DNA of 64,000 nt from Pholiota molesta (GCA_014925825.1 JACGCK010000118.1:62001-126000), one strand, 5' to 3'; shown: positions 23,462 through 35,328, counted from the stretch's first letter. Made by a program: numbers and translations. Notes: generated by a model from the sequence alone, not told the origin.

Positions 23462-23919
23462 ATTGGGTGCGTAAATGGGTAAATTGACTGGAAAACTGAT
23501 TAGGAATAACGTTTTGTATACCATGTATCGTTGATATCATCTAGCGAGGATATATAAAATCAGGACAAGAAATAAACCTATAATATTGCCGTTGCAATTG
23601 TCAAGCGTTTAAGTAACACATAAATTGTGAAACATAGGGTCAACTCATTTCAGATGCCTGTGGTCATGAATGTTGTTGTAATTTTTTTTGCAACCTTCAG
23701 AGAAATGTACAACAGCTAAATGCATGACAAGAATGATATGAAAGAAGTGACAACTTGAAGGAATCAATACCCAATACCGACCAGATAGATGAGTCAAAAG
23801 CACTCACCTAGTCGGCAACTGCTCTGAAAACCCCCAATGAACCACAAACAAAAGATAGCAAAAAAAGTATGTCAAGAGATAGCAATGTTCTTGATCCAGG
23901 GTATCATATTACATGTGCA
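23462..23919. other. intergenic stretch between convergent genes
   Basis: A/T-rich 3' flanks. No gene is seen. Confidence 0.5.
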
Positions 23920-24775
23920 TCACGAAGCAGTGGCAGACGTAGTCGTTGTCGAAGAGGCATTGGGAGCTGCGGCCGAAGTTGGCGGTACCGTCTTCTTTCG
24001 CTCAGCGAAGCCGTTTCCAGCAACTACACCACTCGAAGATGTATTCGATGGTCCGCGTGGATTCCGTACGACCTTAGTTGTAGCCGTAGCAGCAACAATT
24101 GTTGATGTTGAGGTCGGTGACATTGATTGCGAGCCGCTTCTCTTGGGCGGCAGGTCTTTCTTGTACTCCGCGTTCTCCGACGCGCCCTCAACGCCCGCTC
24201 CACCGCTACCGAAGATACGCTCACGGGCAGCTTGATACCGTGCCTCGCGTTCCTGTAGCGTTTCGCCGGTCGGAGTGCTGGCGCTCGTAGATGCCGGTGA
24301 TGCAGATCCGGAGGGGCGCTTCAGGATGCGCATGGGTGGCGGTTGGTTGAGGGGTAGAGTAGGGGTAGTGATGGAGGAGGAGGCGCCTCGAGAGATGACT
24401 AGCGCAGGCATTGGGTGGTGCTCCTTTGTGTTCCTATCGCGTCAAAGGAACATTTGGATGGTGAGCTGATGGAAGATAGGACAGGATATTCCGGTGAAGA
24501 GCACTCACGCTTCCTCCCAGATCTGCTTGTTTTTGTCCTCTAACGAGCGACCGACGTCCTCCTCCTCTTCATCGTCATCCATTTCCCAGTCATCGCGTAC
24601 AGTGACGGGGGCAGATGCCTTCAGTCTAGCGCCGCTGGTGGAACCCAACGCAGACGCTTTTGATGTGGTCGGACGTCGCTAGATTGAACCCGATCCTCGG
24701 TCAACAAGGCGCAACAGCGATATGAAGAAACGGTCTGACTGGTTCGTCGTCCCAGGCATCTATAGACCTAGACAT
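23920..24775 (-). CDS. SUZ-domain protein
   Basis: Three exons on the minus strand (24775-24740, 24678-24509, 24433-23920) give 239 residues. It starts MSRSIDAWDDEP. An acidic run (DDWEMDDDEEEEDVGRSLED) precedes KNKQIWEEAN. The SUZ core PPMRILKRP is followed about 30 residues later by LQEREARYQAARERIFG. SUZ is a short RNA-binding module found in basic/proline-rich RNA-associated proteins. The tail is Ser/Thr/Ala-rich and unstructured. The first intron must use the GTCAGA donor at 24739 to keep the frame; the nearby GTTTCT would not. It shares a 236-bp upstream region with the divergent dipeptidase gene. Confidence 0.82.
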
Positions 24776-25011
24776 CGTTCTGAGTCATGCTTTAGATATC
24801 GTTTATAGAACCCAAAAGCCGAATACGCACGGACAAGTATTGGTACAAGGAGGACGGAGGAAAAGAGGCTGCTTGCTGACATAAGCCTTCCCTGATCCAA
24901 TTGCAGGCGTTCTTTAACTAATCTCTTCTCTCCTTGTGCTAAACGGCCATCTTCAAGGCATTTACTGACTGACAATCGAGAACAAGCCTAATCATAACTA
25001 CATTTATCGAC

Positions 25012-26902
25012 ATGCCAGGACCGACGCCTACAGAGTTCTTGAACTACATTGACAGCCACGCGGATAGCTTCATTAAGCGTCTTGCCGATGCTGTTGCGAT
25101 CCCATCGTAATGACGCCGATCTCTTTTCCCCGCTTAAGAACAGTACTGAATGCTGGGCGTTACAGAATCTCTGGGATTCCAAACATCGCAAGGATGTCTT
25201 CGCCATGGCGGATTGGCTGAACGCCCAGCTCAAGCAACTGGGCGTGGACACGCAGCTGGTGGATCTAGGAGGCACACGATGGATGGCGAGGATCTACCTC
25301 TGCCACCGGCCATCCTTGGCCAGATCGGAAACGACAAAAGCAAGAAGACTGTGCTGATCTATGGCATTTTGATGTGCAGCCGGTACGTCAAATACTGGCG
25401 CACTACGCAGTGAAATACCATATTGACTATGGATCATAGGCGAACAAGTCGGATGGATGGGACACTGATCCTTTCACATTGACAATCGACGAGAAGACCG
25501 GAAGGCTGATTGGTCGTGGAAGCTCTGATGACAAGGGCCCCATCCTTGGATGGTTGAACGTCTTGCAATACCACCATGAGAACAAACTTCCTCTCCCGGT
25601 CAACATCAAGTTCTGCTTCGAGGGCATGGAGGAAAGCGGCAGCGAAGGCCTTGACGAACTCGTTGAGCGCGAATCCAAAAAGGGTGGCTACTTCGATGGT
25701 GTGGACTGCGTTTGCATTGTGAGTATATTATCATCATGATTTTTATCACGCGAAGTATCTGCTTACCCTCACCCACTTCCTGTAGTCGGATAACTACTGG
25801 CTCAATACCCGTACACCGGCGCTCACCTACGGTCTGCGTGGACTTTCCTACTACAAAGTGACGATCTCTGGCCCCGGACGCGATCTTCACTCTGGTGTTT
25901 TCGGACGCACGGTGCACGAGCCCATGACCGATCTCATCCAACTTCTCAACACACTCGTCACCCCGCAAGGCGATATCCTGGTCAAGGGTGTGGACGATAT
26001 GGTCCCCCGCCCCGATGAGGCTGAGAAGTAAGCCAATTTGCAATTTTTGAATTTGACTTTACCACCCAAACTCATATTGCTTTCTCTTACTTCCTTTACA
26101 CCAGAGCTATCTACGCCGGCCTCAACTACTCCATCGCCGACATCGAAGAAGCTGCCGGCGCGTCAATCGCGCTCTCCTCCGACAAAGTGTCCGTCCTCAT
26201 GGGCCGCATGCGCGAGCCCAGTCTCTCGATCCACGGCATCGAGGGCGCGTTCAGCGGCGCCGGCGCCAAGACGGTGATCCCCGCCAAGGTCTCCGGGAAG
26301 TTCAGCATCCGCCTCGTGCCGCCCCAGACGCCCGACGCCGTCGACCCCCTGGTGATCGCGCATTTGGAGAAGGCGTTCGCAGCGCTGGGGAGCAAGAACA
26401 AGCTCGTCATTGAGAATCTGCACGGTGGCAAGCCGTGGATTGCGGACCACCGTCATTGGAATTTTGAGGCTGCGAAGAAGGCTACTAAGGTAGGCTTGTT
26501 TTCGATTTTTCGGGTGGGGTTAGTAAATTGAAGTGCCATGGCTGATGTGCCATTTTTTGGGGGTTGTGTAGGAGGTGTACGGTCAAGATCCCGATTTGAC
26601 GCGCGAAGGAGGGTCGATCCCCGTTACGCTCACATTCGCGGAATCGTTGGGTGTCAACGTATTACTGCTCCCTATGGGACGTGGAGACGATGGAGCACAG
26701 TAAGTGATCGTGCAAGGCTTTTTCTAATCATTTACGATACTGTCATTGTTACTAGCTCAACCAACGAGAAACTGGACAAGTCAAACTTCATCGAAGGGGT
26801 ATGTTTTATTCCATTTTTTGAACATGCTTGTGCTCATGTGCCTTTTTCTAGTCGAAACTTTTGGGAACATACCTTTACGAACTCGCTGCCATCTCCAAAT
26901 GA
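25012..26902 (+). CDS. M20-family metallodipeptidase (CNDP2/Dug1-like), frame breaks in exon 2
   Basis: Eight exons: 25012-25106, 25166-25382, 25440-25718, 25786-26027, 26105-26489, 26572-26699, 26756-26798 and 26852-26902. The enzyme is a cytosolic zinc/manganese dipeptidase; the yeast homologue Dug1 cleaves Cys-Gly in glutathione turnover. Metal and catalytic motifs are visible: the first histidine segment (G-H-FDVQP, across a break), [12 protein letters not shown], the catalytic pair in [14 protein letters not shown] and RDLHSGVFG. The substrate-binding end is ...[19 protein letters not shown] in spliced form. Three one-base breaks lie in exon 2, at 25173-25175 (GGG), 25273 and 25365. Each is fixed by one extra G or C, and 1,440 nt plus 3 gives 481 codons. 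The other seven exons are clean, so the gene is probably functional and the sequence locally wrong. Confidence 0.88.
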
Positions 26903-27271
26903 GCAAGTGTCTACTGGGCAAGATGAGAGCAAGGAAAATTCCTGTTGAACTCAAACGTCAGGTTGAAAAATGGAGCGGAATCTGGACTCGAATGTACATA
27001 GCGCGCCTATCAAAATGAAGCAGCACCTCATTGGAACCACACGATCAAGGATCGCTTAGTTTTGTATCTTAAGCGAAAGCATTCTTGTGCGATAATTATT
27101 TAAGTGACTTCTACTGATAAAATTGGTCGGTCGCAATATTATACTTACTTAATCTGAAATATTTAGGGGGCGTGGACCCATAGATCATAGTAAAGCTCAA
27201 ATCATTTACTGCTACGTACGATTAGCTGCGAGGTTGAGAGTCAGGATAGAACGCCAACAAATATCAGCCTT
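26903..27271. other. intergenic stretch between convergent genes
   Basis: 3' flanks of the dipeptidase and the permease. Nothing recognised. Confidence 0.5.
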
Positions 27272-30200
27272 TTATCTGTTCTTCTCGCTTGCTTTATCCG
27301 ACATCGAATCACTGCATTTATGCGATACGGGTTCATCGACATCTATCGTGCGGAGGGGTCCGGTGAACCAGTGTCTTCCGCCAATGATCGGTAGAAAATA
27401 ATAAGTGCCACTGAGGGAAAGGATCCCCCCTACGACGACGACCGTGTAGTTCATACTGTTTGCGGTCGGCGCCACGTTGGTAGGGAATAAGAGGACAACG
27501 ATCATCATGCACATGAATCCCACAGCTGTAAATGAGACAAGTGGGCTCTGGAACAAGTCCTTGAGCAATTTTGTAGAAATTTTGGGTAATGTAGGCGCTC
27601 ACCAGTTTCCCAAGATAAAAAGGTCCAGGCAGGAACTCCTGACCTCCGAGATGGCGGGCAGCTATGGGGATGCAGTATGCAATGTAGATACATACAATAC
27701 CCATAGTAAATATAGCGCCGATAGCAGCTGAACCAGCGAAGGCGAGCAGGCCCAAAAGCATTGCAAAAGTTGCACAGAAAAGTACAGAAACAACGGGTGT
27801 TCCGGTATGCGGGTTGATCTTATACAACCACTTCGATAAAGGCATGGCACCATCGCGAGAGAAGGCGAATACCTGGCGGGAGCTGGCCACTAGCTACAAT
27901 AATGTGTAGGTACCCAATGAATTGACCAGTTAAGTATATAAGAAGCACATACCACGTTCATTGTTGCCATTGCCCTGTCAAGAATATCAGCAGGAAGTTG
28001 AAATATGAAATAGAGCTAGGACATCATACATGGTTAGGATGATCAAGCTCCATATTGCTAGGGTTCCATGCAAACCGAGACTGTTGAAGATGATCTAGAA
28101 GAGAAATTGGAAGAAATTTCATGGGTCTACAGGGATGTAAGCAAACTTACAGTAGCCATGGGTTGACCGATAGGATTGGACAGTATAGATACCATATCTG
28201 TCCCCATATTGAATGCGATACAGACAATAAAAGCTGAAAATGCAATGTAAAAATGAGCACACCGCTCAAGAGCATTCATCCATACCCCATCCAAATATGC
28301 AACCCAAAGCGGTTGACAATACGATAGCTCGTGGCACAGCGATATTGGCATTTTTCACTTCCTCGCTGATGTGGACACTGGAATCGGTGCCGCCTACATT
28401 AAAACACCAATCATTGCTCTTCAGTATTATAGGTTACTCTCCTCAAGAAGGAAACCCTTACCAATGACCCATGCGGGAGCAAGGAATGACAACAAGAACG
28501 CAAAACCACTTGGCCAGAGGGTTACTGCCAAAAAAAAATAGTGTGAGATACGTTCACAGCGTACAATGCTATACGTACAATTCTCGAAGTGTCCAAAGAC
28601 ATATTTTGCAGAATTTCTTAATTCCGGTGGGGTAGAAATGGGTATGGCTATCAACAACGCAACGAAAATCCTGGGGTAAATTTCGTCAGATGGTACATGC
28701 CAAGGCAATGATTTTCTCACAAGATATTCAAGGCCATGTAGAAGATTTGAAGACGAGCAATGAATTTGGTGGCTGCGCTCGAAAGAATAGCATGGAACAC
28801 AATAAGACCACAAAATAAACCGCTAGTTTACAAATGATAATTATAAATCGGTACTCCCCATAGATATTTTTCAAACACTCACTAAATCTGAGCGACCGTT
28901 GGAATGAATGTACCACCAGAGGCAATGGTTACTGCAGCAAAGATCTGAAGAGACGTCGCGTACTCAGCGGCCGCAAAAGCAGAGATGTACCCAAAACTGT
29001 TGTTGTCTAGGAAATATTCTCGTGAATTTTCCAATGTCGTGCAATGTTCGAAAGTAGTTACATCCAACGGTCCAGCATAAAATCTTCTTGTATCTTTCCG
29101 AGGAGAATTTGAAAGACCAGTAGTACAGACCGCCCGAAGTGGGTGCAGCAGAGGCGAGTTCTGCAATAGACAGAGCAATTGCCATCAGAAAAATGCTGCA
29201 CACGACCCACTACAGCTGCAGGATGAGCAAATAAAAAAAATTTGAGCGTCGATTGATCGGTACATACACCCCAGACTAGGCAAATGCACGGGTAGGCCAT
29301 ACCCGTGCGGGTCACGGGTACGGGTACTGCCGGGTACGGGTACGGGTCACGATCTGCCGACCCGTGACCCGGCATAACCCGTGACCGAAACTCCGCTTGA
29401 AACCGAAATCAACAATGGTTGATTTCGGTTTCATGCCTTGCCCGCAAACACCACGCACCATGGAGCACCCAACGAGCGCAGACGGCGCATGCACAACGAC
29501 GGCGCACAACGCACGCCGGCGCACGAACGACAATGGCACACAATACGACGCAACGACGACACGTCACAACCACGAGCAGCCGGCGGACCCGACACGCGAA
29601 CGAGATGGGCCACAACGGATGAGGAGGGCGAGGGGATGGCGCGTCGTCGCCATCCCCTCCAAAGGTGCGCTTTCTTTGGCCATGCTGTGACTCCCAGCTG
29701 ACGCCCCGAACGAGCGCCGCGGGAGCAAGCCAACGCAGCGGTGCACCTCGGACGACCGCGCTCGATGGACGACGTGGGTGCGGACTCGCCCCAAGAATCC
29801 CCTTCCCAGGGCATGGGTATGGCGAGGGCTAGCGAGCGAGCAAGGGGAGGGTGCTAGCGCGTAGCGACACAGCGCTGTCGATACCCTGCACTGTTCCCCA
29901 CCCTCGCCACACCCACCCCGGCGCTCCTCGTTGTCGTCGTCGGGGTTGATGACGTCCGCTCCTGCGGCGTTTGCGAGCACGCTCCCGGAGGCCGAACATC
30001 GCCGTGCCCGCGCCCACCCCGCCCTCCTCCACCGACCGCCACGCGCGGCCCTTATACGGCGACGCTGGGCGCACCTTGCTCTCGCTCACGTACCAGCTCG
30101 TCGGCCGCGAGCTCGGCGCCGAATGCACGGAGCTCGCAGCTGAGTTCGAGTGTGCATGGGCGCGATCTGGCGCATTCGCGGTGTCTGCGGAGCGCCGCGG

Positions 30201-30708
30201 GAGGTGCTAGTCACCTATGACGGCTGCCTGACCGTCTGCGTGTACGAAGAACACTGCACTGGCAGTGTCCTTCGTCACGAAGACGCAACATGGCAGCTGG
30301 GACTGCAAACCCGCCGGATACCCGTACCCGTACCCATACCCGCAGTACCCGCGCGACTTCAACCCGCGGGTCCACGGGTATGGGTATGCGCGGGTACGGG
30401 TACGGGTAGCCCTCGAGACACCCGAGGGTTACCCGTGCCATTGCCTACCCCAGACCATCGCGACCGGACCACCATTTGGAATAGAATACACAAGTACGGA
30501 TCTATTTGTTTGGAGTAAGAATTTTATTTCATGAAAAGAAACGAAGCTGAAAAACGTACGCAATGGATTGAACAATGCCAATGATACTGAAAGCGAGCCC
30601 CAATACTTCAAACCAGGAGAATTCGCGCTTGAATTCCTGTTTATACCCTAATGTCGCTAATAGCTCATCGTCTTCAGAACGAGGTGCCCCATTCATTTCG
30701 ATTTCCAT
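27272..30708 (-). CDS. APC-superfamily amino-acid/GABA permease, interrupted by a transposon
   Basis: Thirteen minus-strand exons: 30708-30560, 30501-30448, 29209-29062, 29006-28883, 28822-28721, 28670-28579, 28524-28462, 28393-28286, 28233-28151, 28094-28030, 27974-27953, 27893-27603 and 27559-27272. With one T (29268) restored to exon 2 the total is 530 codons. The start is typical of fungal GABA/choline permeases: LATLGYKQEFKREFSWFEVL then GLAFSIIGIVQSI. Later come IPNGGPVAMVWG, IAELASAAPTSGGLYYW, the SSVHISEEVKNANIAVPRAI motif, SSRQVFAFSRDGAMP and MNYTVVVVGGI, with about 12 membrane spans. Exon 2 is cut from its natural donor by the element at 29277-30447, which brings an in-frame stop eight codons later (WGRQWHG then TAA). 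Unless the element is spliced out with the intron, this allele should be null. Confidence 0.88.
29277..30447. mobile_element. non-autonomous DNA transposon, hAT-like, 1,171 bp
   Basis: The element is flanked by a perfect 8-bp target duplication CCCCAGAC (29269-29276 and 30448-30455). Its ends are inverted repeats: TAGGCAAATGCACGGGTA on the left and TAGGCAATGGCACGGGTA as the reverse complement of the right, 16 of 18 matching. Both ends carry clusters of GGGTAC/GTACCC words (about 29299-29390 and 30315-30412). The core is GC-rich and has no recognisable transposase. Eight-bp duplications together with subterminal repeats are typical of the hAT superfamily, so hAT is inferred. A family with the same duplication length but unrelated transposase cannot be excluded. 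Confidence 0.85.
29398..29433. repeat. perfect 16-bp inverted repeat (hairpin) inside the transposon
   Basis: TGAAACCGAAATCAAC, a 4-base spacer AATG, then the exact reverse complement. A second, imperfect inverted repeat lies at about 30245-30276 around ACACTGC/GCAGTGT. Confidence 0.9.
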
Positions 30709-31390
30709 TAATTCGTAAGAGTTTGGGAGTTGGCAGAAAACCAGTGGTCTTGGGGAGTGTGGGCACCTTAAAAGGTCTCCTTACCCGAAGGTCGAGCCGT
30801 ATGAAGTCTTCTTTTATCCCCAGAAGCCAAATCGTATGGCCAATCGTAGCGTCTCCGATTATCGATTACTCAGTGTGTCAGTGGCTTAATTTAGAATATG
30901 GTCCGTAGTTGTTCCCAATACCTTCGTCGTTGATCAAGCGATGACCACAGACGATAAAATACAATTACTTACGTCCTTTGTGTGTGGTTCCACGACCCAT
31001 AAATACTTAGGGTGGCAAGATGTATCATGAAAGAAATATTGAACATTCCCTGAATCACGGTGTATGATATGTTAAAATAGTTAGAGGTCCATGTCACTAC
31101 CATACTCTCGATATCTCAGCATCCCATGTAGTTAAAGTCGAGAGCAAGGGAACAAATGGCATATCGGATATTCAAAACTGCAGGTGTGACGTCAAATTTT
31201 GGATGCTGCACTCCTCCTTTCTGGCCGTGATGCCGGCTTGTGTGTCCAATGTGTGTCTACTTGCGAAATCACGAAGCAATGATAGATACGTCCGTAGCAT
31301 GTGGCTCCACGCACACAGAAATAATGTCAGGCTGGAATACATATACATAATCTTGGAAGTCGCGAAGTGTTGCGCAGTTGGCACCCAAGA
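30709..31390. other. permease promoter side and relic sequence
   Basis: No intact gene. Two short stretches resemble each other (near 30970 and near 31285: TACGTCC...TGTGG.TCCACG), suggesting an old local duplication. Confidence 0.35.
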
Positions 31391-31652
31391 TAAGCCTGTC
31401 ATTTCGAATATCGAACGTCGAAGAACAGGGAACTAGCATATATGTCCCGAAAACCTGTCTCGCATTTTACTCAAACGGAAAGTGGAAACATCCTCTCCAG
31501 CCTACGAGAAAGTATACACAAACAAGCCAATTGTTTTCGAGCTCAAGAAGACGGTAACCGAGGACAGCAATGACGATAGAGACCAAGGCTACTATCAGAT
31601 CAAACGAGGCCTGCTGGCAACCCATGGCATGCAATTAGTATTACATTTGTAG
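31391..31652 (+). pseudogene. remnant of a HET-gene 3' end
   Basis: In two frames this stretch matches the C-terminus of the HET gene 3 kb downstream. NVEEQGT and PKTCL occur in one frame. LLKRKVE, YEKVYTNKPIVFELKK, YYQIKRG and THGMQLVLHL-stop occur in the next; the intact gene has LLRREIE, YHKVYTSKPIIFDLKK, YYQIEQT and NHGMQLATLYL-stop. The frame changes near 31465. Nothing of the HET domain itself is found upstream, so this is a truncated, diverged paralogue. Confidence 0.75.
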
Positions 31653-32520
31653 ACTAGTCCGTCTAGATAGCGAAGCGGATTTTGGCATGCATCGCGAGCA
31701 GATCGTGAGTGTACAGTTTAACCGGGAGCTCTGGTGGCAGTCTGGGTATGAGGAGCTAGCGTTGAGGTATGCGCACTATCAGCTGTGCATCTGACTTTCC
31801 AGGCTCGTATGCCAAATATGCCAAGTCCACACAGACAGCAGATGCTGGAATTCGGAAAATGGACTACGCGAGAAGCCAGCGAAGTGCCGCTGCGCATGTG
31901 CAGATAACGTGCAAAGAGCGTACGGCCGACGGCAATGCTACCAGTATTGAGGTCGTTCGAGAGGGTGGAAGGATTGGAGGATATTTGTTCAGAGGCGCCC
32001 GAGGCCGAGTCACCCGTACCGGGTAGGATGTAGGAGAGATATGTCCACTGGTCTTTTCACATATGGCTTTGGTCGTGGCTTAGGGGTACGCGCCTCACGT
32101 TCGCGAGAGCAGAATCTATCAAAAAACATGCAGTGAGCATAAGTAAGAAGAGCATTCAAAATATTCAAATCATTCAACAGACATTTTCGTCGTATATGTC
32201 ACATCACGTGCAGAATTCACACATCTTGTCACGACTGCTCAGAGTATTCTCAGTTTCTCACTACTCAGCAACTTGTCAGCAACTGCTCAGCACTGTCACT
32301 GTGGCCTGACAGGCCAGGAATTGCAGTGCACTGTGAGAATCGGACATGACTGGCTATGACTCGGTAGCTTGAGGAATCATGCAAATGTTCCCTCTTTGAC
32401 TCCTTGATTTTTTGAACCTTGAATTTTGCTTGAATTTGCCTTGAATAGGGTTGCGCTGAATGTTGTCATCTGGTAGGTTATGCCATGTCCGACTGTACGA
32501 TACTACTTACTATAACAAAG
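31653..32520. other. intergenic stretch with an orphan exon-like piece
   Basis: About 31690-31772 (+) reads GMHREQIVSVQFNRELWWQ and on into SGYEELALR, ending at a good GTATGC donor with a possible acceptor at 31802. I cannot assign it to a family or a start. At about 32235-32310 the word CTCAG/GTCAG recurs many times (ACTGCTCAG, TTCTCAG, ACTACTCAG, TTGTCAG, CTGCTCAG). Confidence 0.35.
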
Positions 32521-34629
32521 CAACGCATTGGCAGATCCCAAGAAAGTCCAAGCTCGAGTGTTGCTTCAAACACTCTGTAATTTTATTCTACCCCTCACCC
32601 AAACAGCCGATGGGCAGGGCACGATAGGTATTTATCTTCTTGTTGTAATAGTCGTACCCTCAACAAATAATCTCCATTGTATTTTCTCTAGACACGAAGC
32701 AAATTATATTCGGGGTCGGAGCGGAAGAACTGGTTATCGAATTGGAGAAATTTATAGCTGGCGTGATATTTCATACCCAACTACGTAGCCAGGAGATCGA
32801 GATAAATGCAGTAGTCAAAGACTCCTTTGATTACTTCGAAGGTATGTACCTAAAACATGAAATCCTGTCGCTAATAATTAACTTCTATTACTCGCAGAAG
32901 TATACTGGTTATGGGACTCAGACGTACCTACTGAAGGCAATGAAGTTACAACCAACGGCAGTTCAGACGATACGGAGTACGACCAGGACATGATCGAACA
33001 TCATGAAGTGCCTCAGCCAATGTCCCTAAGTTCCAACGATAGAGGTGACGGGCATTCTGCGCCAACTTTCCTTTAATATCGAATTACTCAATTATCGCCC
33101 CTTCAGTTGCGGAAAGGGAATTACAACAAATACGAAGATACATAACCCAGGAAATGCCAATTCGCCTCTTATGCTTCAAACCGCACAAGTCCGCACCAAA
33201 AATCTCCCTCTTGGAACGGTCTGACATCTACAACTATCTTGCCCAGAAATTCTTAGCGGATTTTCACAGGGGCCATCAATTTGTTCCAGACTTCTGGGTT
33301 CAAGGCCGAGCTGAATACGCTATCTTGTCACATACTTGGACCCAAACACCAGGAGAACTAACCTATGGCGACTGGCAGAGAGGTTCGCTCAGTGCTGTGC
33401 ACCCGAAATCTCAAAAACTCGTCAATTTTTGCAGAGCTGCATGGGAACACCACGGACTCACTCTTGGATGGATCGACACCATCTGCGTCAACAAGGACAG
33501 CAGTGCCGAGCTCGATGAATCCATCCGTTCCATGTACGCATGGTATCGCAATGCCGAAGTGTGTATCACTTATCTTGCGGCAACTCATACATTATCGGAT
33601 ATGCATAACGACCCTTGGTTCACTCGTGGATGGACTTTCCAGGAGATGGTCGCCCCGCAGTACCTCAAGTTCTACAACAAGGACTGGAACCAACTTTCTT
33701 CTAGCGAGTCCTCGGATACTGGCAACGAGGGACATCACTTGATTCTAGAGGAAATCAGATTTGCAACAACGATGACACCGTCTGAGCTGCAACATATTCG
33801 GGGTGTACCTATCTCACGCAGAATGCAACTGGCGGCCACACGCCAAGTGACGCGCAAAGAAGATATCGCGTATTGTCTCATGGGAATCTTCGATGTCAGT
33901 ATCTCGACCGCATACGGTGAGGGTGCTGAGCGCGCCTTCTTCCGGCTTGTGGAAGAGATATTCCGCTCTACCAAAGATATTTCCGACATCTTCAACTGGG
34001 CTGGTGGCCGCACGTCTGTTAGCCGGGAACCTATCACATCGCTCTTCCCTTTGCGTCCGGCGGACTATCTCCATCGCTCGTCAAACAACATGCTGCGTCC
34101 GTGGCGTCCAATAGAGCCACTCACTCTTACACATTTGGGATTGCGTACACCAATTCTACTGATGCCTGCGGTGCCACTTCATGGATCGACTTTCGATAAC
34201 CAACCAATTGGAGAGTACCATGCTTCGGTTCAATCCATTTCATCTGTCCCCAGTCGCAACAATGTCACTATCCCCGCAAATTACCATCTACTGGATAACA
34301 GGGCCTCTGGTCCTGAAGCCATTTACGAATGTAAATATTTTTGGGAAAAAGAGATGACCCAGAAATCAACTCTGACGTTCGGAACATTGAATGTGGAAGA
34401 ACAAGGGACAAGGATCCGCATCTCGAAAACTTGTCTTGCAGTATTACTCCGACGGGAGATAGAAAACATTTCTGCCGGCTACCACAAAGTATACACATCG
34501 AAACCCATCATTTTCGATCTCAAAAAGATTGAAAATAACTCCAATAATAATGAACAAGAACACTATTACCAGATTGAACAGACGCACCTGATAAACCATG
34601 GAATGCAATTAGCCACTTTATATTTGTAA
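32521..34629 (+). CDS. HET-domain (heterokaryon incompatibility) protein
   Basis: Visible exons are 32521-32627, 32692-32841, 32898-33044 and 33107-34629, all in phase. The first exon and start codon are not resolved. A splice from an ATG just before a GTCATC donor near 32464 would fit, but this is uncertain. The HET domain starts about 150 residues in: YAILSHTWTQTPGELTYGDW, then LGWIDTICVNKDSSAELDES, SMYAWYRNAEVCITYLA, WFTRGWTFQEMVAPQ, with RKEDIAYCLMGIFDVSISTA and YGEGAERAFFRLVEEI after it. These are the three classic HET blocks. The N-terminal 130 residues are helical (FGVGAEELVIELEKFIAGV) and may be a signalling partner domain. In ascomycetes such proteins trigger cell death after non-self recognition; the role in basidiomycetes is less clear. 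Confidence 0.88.
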
Positions 34630-35328
34630 ACTAAATAGCGACACAAGGACCTCGGAAATTTGACCATGTAATGTAAATGTAACTGTTTAACTTGGACCTC
34701 TTGTCGTAGGGTGGGTGAGCCGAGATATGCGCAGTGCCCACGGGCCACCAGCATCATGTTGCCAAGAAATCTATTTCAGTTGAATTTAGATATATATAAA
34801 AATCATACACCAGTCAATCACCCAACGAGGCACGGTAATAAACTATGCAACGTCTTCCCCCTAGGCTAGAAAAATCGGAAGACTGAGAGGATAGGGAATT
34901 ACTGTGTACTCGAAAGTTGAAAAAGGGTTATATACTACAAAATATGGGCATGTGAGAGGCATGAATGCAATGGGTCTAAGTACTCTACGAAGAGTCTTCA
35001 GGGTTAGCGTGGACGAGGAAGGCATGATGATAAGGAGGTTCGATAGAAAGGTAAGCAAAAGGTTGACGGCGTGGTCTAGTCATGCTGCATAAAGGTACGC
35101 CGAGCATGTCGAAAAAATAGGCGGTAGATATGGTACTTGAGCACCAGCATGAACGCAATGGGCAACACGGGAGATTTGGGAATTCGAAGACAGAGAGCCG
35201 AAAGGAAGATGGACGAAAGGAAGAAAAAAAAAACGGTAAAGCAAGAACAAGAACGCAAGCAGACCCTCGCGTGGAAAATATGAAAACGAAAGAAATCTAT
35301 AAATCGCCATTTCGTTTCCGCGGACTGC
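34630..35328. other. intergenic stretch between convergent genes
   Basis: Purine-rich near 35160-35290 (AAGGAAGAAAAAAAAAACGG). No gene seen. Confidence 0.5.

Noticed and set aside
29397..30534. Several open frames inside the transposon
   Set aside because: GC-rich random frames on both strands; no hAT dimerisation motif, DDE-type catalytic pattern or zinc finger was recognised.
32235..32310. CRISPR-like array
   Set aside because: The repeated word is only five bases with irregular spacing and the genome is eukaryotic.
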